NCBI GenBank assembly: GCA_002030045.1
Contig: LQBI01000024.1
Location: 62,001 to 126,000, forward strand
Origin: Candidatus Aegiribacteria sp. MLS_C
GTDB lineage: Bacteria > Fermentibacterota > Fermentibacteria > Fermentibacterales > JCC-6
Direction of reading: 5' to 3'
Length of the DNA: 64,000 nucleotides
Below the pieces are notes generated by a model, which was not told where the DNA came from, made no database searches, and was given only the letters and a program-made list of their open reading frames with translations. A program made the translations under genes and the position numbers. This document shows, piece after piece, positions 26,065 through 34,450 of the stretch; positions within the stretch are counted from its first letter, which is position 1; every line of letters begins with the position of its first letter.

Positions 26065-27035
26065 TGCGCTTCCGACTCCTTCCGTTGCAGGTGTTCACGC
26101 AGATTACGGATAATATCCTCAAGATCCTCCCGGTCCGCCACTCCTGTGGCCCTCACCCTCAGGTCGGAGGCACCCCTGAATCCCTTTATGTACTGGAGAA
26201 GGCTCCCTCTGAGAACGTGATAGAGGTGTTGCTCCGGAACGTACTCGGACATCATTCGGAACTGGTCCCGGATCACCTCCGTAACTTCCTCCGGAGATGG
26301 CATGTATTCCCGTCCCTCGCTCAGGCTTCGGAATATCCACGGGTTCCCCATTGCGCCCCTGCCCACCATCAGGCCGGTGGCGCCGGTGGCGGACAGCAGC
26401 GCCCGGGCGTCGTCAGGACATGTGACGTCACCGTTGGCCACCACCGGTATCGGGGAGAGACCCGCAAGCCTGGCGATCCGGTCCGTCCTGACACTCCCCC
26501 CGAACATGTCCGTCCTGTACCTTCCGTGTACAGCTATGGCCGAGGCCCCGGCATCGGCCAGTAGGGAGGGAAGGGAATCTGGCACAGGCTCCTCCGGAGA
26601 CCATCCGACCCTGACCTTTACGGTGACCGGCAGGTCCGTGCCCGATACAGTTGCCCTGACTATCTCAGTCAGTGCCGGGATGTCCCTGAGGAGAGCCGAT
26701 CCGGAACCGCTCCTCACGACCTTCTTTACCGGGCACCCGGCGTTGATGTCTATGAAATCGAAGCCCAGACCCGAGACTATGTCCGATGCCCTGGCGAAAT
26801 CACCCGGTCTGCGTCCGAAGAGCTGCACGCCTATAGGCTTCTCCCCGGGGTGGAATCGAAGCAACCTGTGGCTCCTGACCGAACGCCTGGAAAGCCCGGC
26901 GGCAGCGACCATCTCGGTGACCACCGCCGTGGCGCCCATGCGACGGCAGATCCGCCGGAACGCGGAATCCGTCGAACCCGCCATCGGGGCCAGGACCGTT
27001 CCGCCGGTGTACGCCAAGAAGCTGACTTCGTCCAT
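26061..27035 (-). CDS. dusB: tRNA-dihydrouridine synthase
   Basis: A 324-residue FMN enzyme that reduces uridines in tRNA D-loops. 'LAPMAGSTDSAFRRICRRMGA' is the N-terminal signature, 'DFIDINAGCPVKKVVRSGSGSALL' carries the catalytic cysteine, and 'VTVKVRVGW', 'AIAVHGRYR', 'VVANGDV' and 'LMVGRGAMGNPWIF' complete the TIM barrel. ATG 27035 gives the usual family start (MDEVSFLAYTGGTVLAPMAG); the longer frame to 27098 runs into the ribosome-binding site of the divergent gene. DusB is the likeliest subgroup. Confidence 0.92.
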   Translation of the reverse strand: MDEVSFLAYTGGTVLAPMAGSTDSAFRRICRRMGATAVVTEMVAAAGLSRRSVRSHRLLRFHPGEKPIGVQLFGRRPGDFARASDIVSGLGFDFIDINAGCPVKKVVRSGSGSALLRDIPALTEIVRATVSGTDLPVTVKVRVGWSPEEPVPDSLPSLLADAGASAIAVHGRYRTDMFGGSVRTDRIARLAGLSPIPVVANGDVTCPDDARALLSATGATGLMVGRGAMGNPWIFRSLSEGREYMPSPEEVTEVIRDQFRMMSEYVPEQHLYHVLRGSLLQYIKGFRGASDLRVRATGVADREDLEDIIRNLREHLQRKESEAQ

Positions 27036-27100
27036 GTGTCCAAACATATTCCACGTGGTCATGACGACCAAACGTGCAACGATAAACGAAGGAGGCATAC

Positions 27101-27652
27101 CTGGCCTGCGACATATGTCTCTTCCTGGACGGGGAGACCGAGAGCACGGTCAGAAAGGTCTGGAGCGTGCTCAGGACCAGGGGGTTCTCGTCGCCGCTCC
27201 TCCGTTCCGGAGGAAAACCCCACCTCACACTTGCCATATGGGAGGACCTCGACCCTGACCTGATCCTCGACGATCTCAGGGACTTCGCCAAGACCCACAG
27301 GGCGTTTCCAGTCACCTTCTCGACGGTGGCGACGTTCGGAAGGGAGAGCGGGACAGTATTCCTGGGGCCGGTCTTCACTCCGTCCCTTCTCATAGTCCAC
27401 GAGCAGCTTTACCGCATCTTCGGTGCCGTTAAGGACCTGTCCGCGGGACTCTACCGACCGGGGTCATGGGTTCCGCACTGCTCCCTTACGATCGGTCTTC
27501 CGCCGGAATCCATGCCCGACGCCATCCTGGCATGCCTGGAGTTGGTCGAACTTCCCATCAGAGGATGGATAAGTGAGATAGGACTGCTGACCTTCGAGGA
27601 GGATTCCGTTCATTCGGTAAGGAGCTACAGGCTGGAGGAAGCCGAAGACTGA
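27101..27652 (+). CDS. 2'-5' RNA ligase-like phosphoesterase with CTG start
   Basis: A 2H-phosphoesterase-superfamily protein of 183 residues. The two HxT/S motifs are 'PHLTLAIW' and 'PHCSLTIG'. No ATG, GTG or TTG lies between the upstream in-frame stop (27083) and GTG 27167, but a perfect GGAGG (27091-27095) stands 5 nt before CTG 27101. Starting there restores the expected first strand 'ACDICLFLDGETESTVRKVW'. A GTG 27167 start would delete that strand. Members act on RNA 2',3' ends or cyclic nucleotides. The 3' end overlaps the lipA 3' end by 28 nt. Confidence 0.8.
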   Translation: MACDICLFLDGETESTVRKVWSVLRTRGFSSPLLRSGGKPHLTLAIWEDLDPDLILDDLRDFAKTHRAFPVTFSTVATFGRESGTVFLGPVFTPSLLIVHEQLYRIFGAVKDLSAGLYRPGSWVPHCSLTIGLPPESMPDAILACLELVELPIRGWISEIGLLTFEEDSVHSVRSYRLEEAED

Positions 27653-28515
27653 CCTTCTCCTCTGAAACTCTCGTCTGCATGGAAGGAACTCCTGACCAGG
27701 GGACCTGATGCCACAGTTGAGAAGCCCATCTCCCTGGCCGCCAGAGCCATATCATCGAACTCCTCCGGAGGAAGGTACCTGTGAACCGGCCAGTGCCTCC
27801 TGGAAGGCTGAAGGTACTGTCCGAGGGTGAGCATCGTGACGCCTGATTCCCGCAGGTCCTCGAGAGCACCCAGCACCTCCAGGGGGGTTTCTCCAAGACC
27901 CAGCATCAGTCCGCTCTTCAGAGGTGTTCCCGGCGAGAGAGTCCCGAAGGTCCTCAGGACTCCCAGGGACCTGGCGTAATCGGCCTCGGGCCTCACTTCG
28001 GGGAAGAGCCTCTCTACGGTCTCCAGGTTGTGGTTGAACACGTCGGGTCCCGATACCGCAAGGGTCCTTATGGACTCTGTTTCGCCGCAGAAATCGGGGG
28101 TCAGTACCTCCACTGTGACCCCCGGGATCGCCAGCCTGAGTTCCCTCACTACGGCTGCGAAGTGACCGGCGCCGCCATCAGTCAGGTCGTCCCTCGTGAC
28201 CGAAGTCACGACCACATATGAGAGGCCCATTTCTGCCGAGGCCTCCGCTACCCTTGCCGGTTCCCGGGGATCGAGCGGGGGGGGATCACCCGCCGAGTGC
28301 TCTATGGCGCAGTACCTGCAGTTCCTTGTGCAGCTGTCCCCCATTATGAGGAATGTGGCGGTGCCCCTCTGGAAACAGTGACCGATGTTCGGACACATGG
28401 CTTTTCGGCAGACGGTCTCGAGGCTGTACTTCCTCAGTATGCCCCTTACCCTGGCAGCCTCCCCGGAGCCCCTCTCCGGCATTCTGAGCCACGAGGGTTT
28501 CCTCCTATAGGTCAT
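27625..28515 (-). CDS. lipA: Lipoyl synthase
   Basis: A 296-residue radical-SAM enzyme that inserts sulfur into protein-bound octanoyl groups. Both iron-sulfur motifs are intact: the auxiliary cluster 'CRKAMCPNIGHC' and the radical-SAM 'CTRNCRYC'. Other landmarks are 'YVVVTSVTRDDL', 'DVFNHNLETV', 'KSGLMLGLGET' and the C-terminal 'VRSSF' whose serine ligates the auxiliary cluster. It starts inside the last codons of the octanoyltransferase gene, an 11-nt overlap, so the two form a lipoate operon. Confidence 0.96.
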   Translation of the reverse strand: MTYRRKPSWLRMPERGSGEAARVRGILRKYSLETVCRKAMCPNIGHCFQRGTATFLIMGDSCTRNCRYCAIEHSAGDPPPLDPREPARVAEASAEMGLSYVVVTSVTRDDLTDGGAGHFAAVVRELRLAIPGVTVEVLTPDFCGETESIRTLAVSGPDVFNHNLETVERLFPEVRPEADYARSLGVLRTFGTLSPGTPLKSGLMLGLGETPLEVLGALEDLRESGVTMLTLGQYLQPSRRHWPVHRYLPPEEFDDMALAAREMGFSTVASGPLVRSSFHADESFRGEGQSSASSSL

Positions 28516-29332
28516 CGGCGCACTCCTTCAGCAAAAGGTTCAGGCGGGGGCCCTGCAGTGACCGCCATTCCTCTTGAAGCACAGGTTCCTTCAGGGAGCG
28601 GGAGAATGACTGCACGAGTGCCGGGACCACCGATGAGGAGGATACTCCGGGGAGGAATTCCTCGAGGCAGGCGATGCCATGCGTTAGATGCCCCCCCAGC
28701 ATCTCAAGCAGGGCGGGAGGTGTGCCTTCCGGCATGTAGTCGAGTATCTTCCACTGGTCGTTCCCCAGCAGGATCGAACCGTGTTCCAGAAAGACTCCCC
28801 TGCTCCTTGCCTGTGCGCTTCCCACCAGCTTCCTGCCGTCACCGGTGCCTATCTCCCAGAGCCCGTGGGATGTGAAGCATGGATTGGCAGACATTCGCGG
28901 TCCTCCGGCACGGTGATTCTCCGAAGGATTTGCGACCGCCGGCACACCCAGCGACCTTATGGCCTCGAGCATGGGGGTCGAGGTCTTCCTGAGGGCTTCG
29001 CGCATCGGTCCCGAGACCGCCGGGTGCCTTTCCGGAGCGACTATGCTGTAAGTTACCTCGGTCTCGTGCCATACGGCCCTTCCACCTGTGGGACGCCTGA
29101 CGAGACCGTAGCCGTCGTTCGTCAGTCTTTCAGCGTCCACTTCCCTGTGTACCTTCTGCAGCTTTCCTATGGAGACGCAGGGCGGCGTCCAGCCGTATGT
29201 CCTCAGGACGAAATCCCATCTGCCGCCGCCCACCAGCTCCATCAGGAGCCTGTCGAAGGCCATGTTCCAGACACCGTCGTGGTCTGCCGTATGGATGTGC
29301 ACAGCACTCAAGTTGGCCTCCCGGAAGCGCAT
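28505..29332 (-). CDS. lipM: Octanoyltransferase / lipoate-protein ligase family
   Basis: A 275-residue biotin/lipoate A/B-type transferase. 'RRPTGGRAVWHETEVTYS' is the substrate-binding loop, 'ANPCFTSHGLWEI' carries the cysteine used as acyl nucleophile in LipM, and 'GRKLVGSAQARSRGVFLEHGSILL' carries the conserved lysine. The cysteine and the adjacent lipA favour octanoyl transfer from acyl carrier protein over ATP-dependent lipoate salvage, but LplA activity cannot be excluded. It is the first gene of the lipoate operon. Confidence 0.82.
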   Translation of the reverse strand: MRFREANLSAVHIHTADHDGVWNMAFDRLLMELVGGGRWDFVLRTYGWTPPCVSIGKLQKVHREVDAERLTNDGYGLVRRPTGGRAVWHETEVTYSIVAPERHPAVSGPMREALRKTSTPMLEAIRSLGVPAVANPSENHRAGGPRMSANPCFTSHGLWEIGTGDGRKLVGSAQARSRGVFLEHGSILLGNDQWKILDYMPEGTPPALLEMLGGHLTHGIACLEEFLPGVSSSSVVPALVQSFSRSLKEPVLQEEWRSLQGPRLNLLLKECADDL

Positions 29333-29448
29333 GTAGATGCGTGGGCCGCCGGCCCAGGCATGGGAACCGGACTGGAACTATTGTCATTCTCTCGGTTACA
29401 GAATAGATAATGATAATACACTGGACCGATAAACCGGAATGGCTTCAA

Positions 29449-30345
29449 ATGAAGATACTGGCTCTGGCTTCGATTCTGCTCTTTTCGGTGCCTTCTCTGT
29501 ACGGTGACGTCTACCGCGACGCCGGAGCGGGGGCGTTCAGTTTCCTGAAGATAGACCCCGGTGCCCGGGCCGCCGCGCTTGGCGGCACGGCTCTCCTCAA
29601 CTCCGGGGAGACAGGTGTTTTCACCAATCCGGCCCTCCTGCCGGACCTGGATGGAGCAAGCATGACGGCGGGTCACAATCAGTGGTACGGCGACGCCGTG
29701 CAGAACTTCCTGGCGTGGAATTTCCCGCTGGGAAGCTTCGACTGCTCCCTGGGCGCCAGGTACGTCCATGTGGGAGACCTGGAGATGAGGGAGGGAGCCA
29801 CGTCCGATCCTCTGACCACCTTTTCCGCCTGGGACCTCTCAATACATGGCGCTGCCGGTGTGCGGCTGGGGATGTTCGACCTGGGGGTCGGGCTGAAGTA
29901 CCTCCGCGAGAAGGTATGGACGGAGAGCGCTACCGGTTTTGCGGCGGACCTGGGAGTCGCGGTCCGTCCGGCGGAAGACCTCTGCATCGCTGCCGCACTT
30001 CAGCACATGGGTCCCCCGGTCACCATGGCCGTCGAGGACTACCGCCTGCCTGCCACATGGAGGGCGGGGGCAAGGTACGGGTTCCCCACGTCTCTGGGAA
30101 GGGTCTCCATATCCGCCGAGGCAGGCAAGCCCCTGGACAACAGGCCTTTCGCGGGGACCGGCATAGAGTACGAGCCATCGGAATGGCTTGCCCTCCGCTT
30201 CGGTTCCAGGTTCGGCAACGAGACCGGCGATCTCACCTTCGGAACAGGTCTCACCGCGGGGGGCTGGGGACTGGACTATGCGTTCGTCCCCTCTGACCAC
30301 GCACTGGGAACGGTGCACAGGTTCACGCTGGGCAGATCTCTCTAG
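29449..30345 (+). CDS. PorV/PorQ-family outer membrane protein
   Basis: A 298-residue exported beta-barrel protein. The signal peptide is 'MKILALASILLFSVPSLYG'. The mature start 'GAGAFSFLKIDPGARAAALGGTALLNSGETGVFTNPALL' is the PorV/PorQ (UPF0164) signature. Amphipathic strands follow and it ends in an aromatic/leucine strand (RFTLGRSL). PorV acts in type IX secretion as the shuttle of C-terminal-domain cargo. Such a cargo-like protein is encoded at 22.8-25.0 kb. ATG 29449 was chosen for the signal peptide; an upstream in-frame ATG at 29410 gives a non-signal extension. Confidence 0.82.
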   Translation: MKILALASILLFSVPSLYGDVYRDAGAGAFSFLKIDPGARAAALGGTALLNSGETGVFTNPALLPDLDGASMTAGHNQWYGDAVQNFLAWNFPLGSFDCSLGARYVHVGDLEMREGATSDPLTTFSAWDLSIHGAAGVRLGMFDLGVGLKYLREKVWTESATGFAADLGVAVRPAEDLCIAAALQHMGPPVTMAVEDYRLPATWRAGARYGFPTSLGRVSISAEAGKPLDNRPFAGTGIEYEPSEWLALRFGSRFGNETGDLTFGTGLTAGGWGLDYAFVPSDHALGTVHRFTLGRSL

Positions 30346-30348
30346 GGC

Positions 30349-31101
30349 ATGAGAATACTCCTGACCAACGATGACGGCTATGACCAGCCGGGCCTTCTGA
30401 AGCTGACGGAACTCCTGGATCATGATAATGAGGTATGGGTGGTGGCTCCACTTCACCACTGCAGCGGAGCAAGCCACTCCCTAGGTCTTTACTCCTCGAT
30501 GGAACTAAGGGGGACAGGCCGGCGCAGGTGGGCACTGGAGGGCACCCCCACGGACTGCGTGAAGATAGCCCTCATGGAGATCATGGGTAAACAACCCCCG
30601 CAGCTGGTGATATCGGGAATAAACCCCGGGGCCAACATGGCCAACAACATCTTCTATTCGGGAACGGTGGCCGCCGCCACGGAAGCCTCTCTGTGGGGCA
30701 TACCGTCTATGGCGGTCAGCGTGCAGGTCACTTCTCCGGAAAGGAAGCCAAGGTTCGATACGGCGGCCAGGGTTACCGGACATCTCCTGGAAAGGGGTGT
30801 CGCGTCCATCATACCCATCGGGACCGTCCTCAACGTGAACGTCCCTGAGTCCGGCCCCGAGGGAATAAGGGGTATCAGGTGGACCAGGGTGGGGAGGTTC
30901 GCCAGGGACATCACCTTCAGGCAGCTGGAACCGGGCAGGGTATTCGCCTACGACAGGTACCGCTCGCTTCCAGTGGTCGAATCCTCCAATACGGACGTAC
31001 AGGCGGTGGACGAACACATGGTAAGCCTCACCCTGCTGGATTCCGACAGGACCTCCGGTGCAGTCCCTCCGGACCTGGAGCTGTTCGACGGGAGCTTCTG
31101 A
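30349..31101 (+). CDS. surE: 5'/3'-nucleotidase SurE
   Basis: A 250-residue metal-dependent nucleotidase that dephosphorylates nucleoside monophosphates. 'MRILLTNDDGYDQPGL' has the metal-binding DD pair, 'VVAPLHHCSGASHSL' the conserved loop, 'GTPTDCVKIAL', and 'LVISGINPGANMANNIFYSGTVAAATEA' the SurE hallmark. It begins 3 nt after the PorV-like gene and is followed by the transglutaminase gene with a 2-nt gap. Confidence 0.95.
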   Translation: MRILLTNDDGYDQPGLLKLTELLDHDNEVWVVAPLHHCSGASHSLGLYSSMELRGTGRRRWALEGTPTDCVKIALMEIMGKQPPQLVISGINPGANMANNIFYSGTVAAATEASLWGIPSMAVSVQVTSPERKPRFDTAARVTGHLLERGVASIIPIGTVLNVNVPESGPEGIRGIRWTRVGRFARDITFRQLEPGRVFAYDRYRSLPVVESSNTDVQAVDEHMVSLTLLDSDRTSGAVPPDLELFDGSF

Positions 31102-31103
31102 AG

Positions 31104-32891
31104 TTGCTTCCACTGCTGTTCCTGGCAATCTCCACAGGCGTCCCTGACGCTGTTTTCCTCCAGCACAGCGCATACGTCGACATGTCCCGCGCCGACTCCT
31201 CCTACGTGGAGACCACCGTCGAAGTGGTGATACCCCTTACGGCCAGGGGGGTCAGGCGTTACAGGAGCATCTCGGTCCCCTACTGGAGAACATGGGAGGA
31301 CCTGGAGGTGGAGGCCACCATCGCGCACTGGAGGTCCGGAAGGGGGGAGGAAGCGGCTTCCCTCCACGAGGAGGCCCACAGTTCACTCCTGCCGGGAAAC
31401 AGGCTGGAGAGTTCCCTTAGGGAGGTCCGCGTGGACTTCCCCGGGATCGAGGCGGGCGACACACTTAGAATGATCGTGCGGAGGACCATCCTGAACCTTC
31501 CCATGGACGACTGTTACTCCTATAGCTTCTACTCCGCCTCCAGGGACAGTGTCCACTGCGCATCCTTCTCCGTCGTCCACCGTTCCGGATACCCCTTCCA
31601 CGAAACGGAGACCGGCGGACCATTCATCCGAGATGAGAGGACCGGTACCGACGGTCTGGTTCGGACGGTGTGGGAGGCGGGACCATCATCAGGTTCAGCG
31701 ATACTCCCCTTCTCCGTTGATCCGGTCTTTACAAGTCCGAGGGTCACGGTGTCCAACCGTACTCCGGAGGAAGTGAGCAGCATGCTGTACCGTTCCCTTG
31801 TGGAAGCTCCCCTGGGGTCCTGCGAGCTGCCCGATACCCTTCCCGCCGATGCCGGATCGGAGCCGTCGGAGGTATGCCTCTGGGTCTACCGTTCCATCGA
31901 ATACCTGGGCGGACGGTGGGGTGCGGACCCGGGATATTCTCCCAGGGACCCGGCCGCCACGCTTGCCGAGAGGGCCGGGGTCTGCAGGGAGAAAGCGCTG
32001 CTCCTGCTCTGGATGCTCAGGGTTTCGGGTCACGATCCCTTCGCGGTCCTGACCTCCTCAGCTTCACCCCTCGGCCCCCTGCCGGGTTCGAGGAGTTTCG
32101 ACCACATGCTTGTAGCACTGGCCGGCTCCCCGGGCGATACCCTCTTCCTGGATCCCACTCGTCCTGTTCCCGATCCCGGGTTCACGTACACGCTCAGGGG
32201 AAGGGAGTACCTTCCCCTGGTGCCCGGTGGAGCCGCCGTCAGGAGGTTTCCGGAAACCATCACGGGTGATACTCTCCTCGTATTCATAAAAGGTACCCTG
32301 GATACTTCCAGGAGCGTCATATCGGGTAACTTGGAGGTCCGATTCGCAGGAGCGGCGGAAGAGCTTTTCAGGTCTATGCTCTCATCGGTCGATGGTTCCG
32401 CAAGGGTAGAACTCCTTTCCAGGCTCTTCGGCGAGGCGGGCGGATCCGGTCTTTCCCTTGAGGGAGACCCGTCGGACCTGCTCTCCGATATTTCTGTTCG
32501 GGGCACCGGTACCTGGGACTGCCGAAGCGTTGATACCGACAGAGGGTTGTACCTCCTTCTTCCGGGTCTTCAGCAAATCGACCTTGCCGGTTCCAGGGCA
32601 GTGGCTTACCTGCTGCCTGAACTCGGCAGGGAGTTGATGGTGGAGACCCCCTATACCGCGGTGCTGGAGATCGAGCTGGCCGGCATGGCCGGTGTCCGTA
32701 CACCGCTTCCCGAACCCGTCGAGATTGAGGGTTACCGAGCAGGCGTCACCCTGGCCGGGGACACGCTGCGAATGAGAGAGGTCCTGTCCCTTTCTCCGAC
32801 CTATCCCGATCCCGGGGCCGAGACCTCGGTCCTGAGGGAGGCTGCCACGGCCTCACTTGACTGCGGTCCCAGGACGCTGGTGCTGGAATGA
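31104..32891 (+). CDS. Exported transglutaminase-fold protein, triad intact
   Basis: A protein of about 595 residues, with TTG 31104 as the start (GGAG 9 nt upstream). It opens with a signal-like segment (LLPLLFLAISTG). Residues about 20-230 form a DUF3857-like beta domain. The transglutaminase-like core follows: cysteine in 'RAGVCREKALLLLWML', histidine in 'SFDHMLVALAG' and aspartate in 'LFLDPT'. A C-terminal beta domain completes it. It probably cross-links or hydrolyses peptide bonds in the periplasm; the substrate is unknown. The next gene is a paralogue with all three catalytic residues replaced. A CTG at 31098 would give 'MKLLPLLF' but lies too close to the GGAG. Confidence 0.75.
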   Translation: MLPLLFLAISTGVPDAVFLQHSAYVDMSRADSSYVETTVEVVIPLTARGVRRYRSISVPYWRTWEDLEVEATIAHWRSGRGEEAASLHEEAHSSLLPGNRLESSLREVRVDFPGIEAGDTLRMIVRRTILNLPMDDCYSYSFYSASRDSVHCASFSVVHRSGYPFHETETGGPFIRDERTGTDGLVRTVWEAGPSSGSAILPFSVDPVFTSPRVTVSNRTPEEVSSMLYRSLVEAPLGSCELPDTLPADAGSEPSEVCLWVYRSIEYLGGRWGADPGYSPRDPAATLAERAGVCREKALLLLWMLRVSGHDPFAVLTSSASPLGPLPGSRSFDHMLVALAGSPGDTLFLDPTRPVPDPGFTYTLRGREYLPLVPGGAAVRRFPETITGDTLLVFIKGTLDTSRSVISGNLEVRFAGAAEELFRSMLSSVDGSARVELLSRLFGEAGGSGLSLEGDPSDLLSDISVRGTGTWDCRSVDTDRGLYLLLPGLQQIDLAGSRAVAYLLPELGRELMVETPYTAVLEIELAGMAGVRTPLPEPVEIEGYRAGVTLAGDTLRMREVLSLSPTYPDPGAETSVLREAATASLDCGPRTLVLE

Positions 32892-34450
32892 CACTGCTTC
32901 TTGCCGTTCTTATCGCCATTCCGCCGGATCCGTCCGGCATCTGCTCCAGGATCTCCACGTACCGGGTCATTCATGGCATGGAGGGCGACACCCTCGTGAG
33001 GACCGTGGATTTACGCGGCGTGCAGGGAAGCGACAGGCTGCTGAGCCGGGTTGTCATTCCCTTCGACCCGGAATACCAGTCGATCTTGCTCTGTGATGCC
33101 GAAATGGGTCCTGCCGGAGCGGACCCCCGGGACATACCCTCCTGGGCTGTGGACACGTTGACCGGGTCTGGAGGCCGGGGAAGGTCCCTCGTGGCAGCGT
33201 TCCCTGCTCTGGCGGAAGGTATGGAGGTGCATGTCGGACTGGTCCTCAGGGACTGGAGCGACAGCTGGTCCCATGGGGCGTGGGGAGTGCTGCAGCCGGT
33301 ATTCAACGGCATGAAGGCGGACTCATGCATCTTCTGTTTCGAACAGGGCATGATCGAAGGTATCGCGTGGTCCGGGGATGACTACCTCGAGGAGAGAAGG
33401 AACGGTATGCTCGTCCTCTCCGGGGGAGCCTCGGCGGGACCCCTGACATTCTCTCCCTTCCAAGACCACCGTGAACTCTATGAATTCATCCTTCAGAAGG
33501 CTGATAACGCTCTTTCCGGGCCGTTTCCCCCGGACCTGAGGGAAGCCGCGCTGCAGGCAACCTCCGCAGGCGCGGATCACTGGTCCCAGAGCATGAGGGC
33601 CAGGACCCTGCTCTGCAACAGCATAGCTCCCGCCGCAGGATCAGAGGGGGGGAGCAGCCGGGAATGCAGTTCACTTCAGGAAATACTCGACTCACGTACT
33701 GCCACTCCGCTCGAAATGGCGGTGGTCTTCACCGCCGTCTGCCGTGAACTGGGCATGAACGCGGAAATCGTACCGGCAGGGGGAAGTGCCGAGGGTATTC
33801 CGGTCCCCTCGGGCTGGGACAGGTTCCTTGTGGGCCTGCGCTCGGACGGCGGTGGCGAATGGCTTGTGGAACCATCCGCGTACCTGACCCCGGCCAGCTG
33901 GATAACAAGGAACGGACCTCTCAACTGCATACGTGCAGGCCGTCTGTTCACGCTTCCCTCCAACAACGCCGGCGAGAGCTGCTGCATCGAATCATGGAAG
34001 CTGGATACTTCGGAAGGGACATTCGTTCTCAGCCTCAGGGCAACTGGCTGGTTCGACGTGCTGCTCAGGCGCATGACTGCAGGACTTCCCGTGGAACAGC
34101 TCATACTTGAGTTCTCCGAACTCTGCTGGCTGGCTGGCAGGACCACCGTTCCGGAAACCCTGGAATTGTCAGACCCCTATGTGCTTGACAGCAGGATGAC
34201 GATAACTGTGGCCGGACGCCTGGGGGGTGGCGGACTCGAAGCAGGCACGATAGCGGTGCTTCCGGCTCTGGCATGGTCAGTTCCGGACAGCCTCTACAGC
34301 AGCCTGGACCGCAGCTGGACCATCGAGGGAACCTGCGTCCCCGTCGCGCTGGAGGAGGGTATGGCAATGACCATGGGCGAAGGTTGCATTGAAGTGCGTA
34401 ACACATCCTCGGCCGGCATTGCAGCGGTGGTCATGGGAACACTGGAATGA
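32888..34450 (+). CDS. Degenerate transglutaminase-fold paralogue
   Basis: A 520-residue exported protein overlapping its upstream paralogue by 4 nt. Its core aligns with the neighbour's: 'TATPLEMAVVFTAVCREL' lies where the partner has 'AGVCREKALLLLWML', so the nucleophile is Thr. 'GWDRFLVGLRSDG' replaces 'FDHMLVAL', so His is Arg. 'WLVEPSAY' replaces 'FLDPT', so Asp is Glu. It is therefore predicted to be catalytically dead and may be a partner or a peptide-binding subunit. The N terminus is weakly hydrophobic ('TLLLAVLIAIPP'), consistent with export. Confidence 0.65.
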   Translation: MTLLLAVLIAIPPDPSGICSRISTYRVIHGMEGDTLVRTVDLRGVQGSDRLLSRVVIPFDPEYQSILLCDAEMGPAGADPRDIPSWAVDTLTGSGGRGRSLVAAFPALAEGMEVHVGLVLRDWSDSWSHGAWGVLQPVFNGMKADSCIFCFEQGMIEGIAWSGDDYLEERRNGMLVLSGGASAGPLTFSPFQDHRELYEFILQKADNALSGPFPPDLREAALQATSAGADHWSQSMRARTLLCNSIAPAAGSEGGSSRECSSLQEILDSRTATPLEMAVVFTAVCRELGMNAEIVPAGGSAEGIPVPSGWDRFLVGLRSDGGGEWLVEPSAYLTPASWITRNGPLNCIRAGRLFTLPSNNAGESCCIESWKLDTSEGTFVLSLRATGWFDVLLRRMTAGLPVEQLILEFSELCWLAGRTTVPETLELSDPYVLDSRMTITVAGRLGGGGLEAGTIAVLPALAWSVPDSLYSSLDRSWTIEGTCVPVALEEGMAMTMGEGCIEVRNTSSAGIAAVVMGTLE

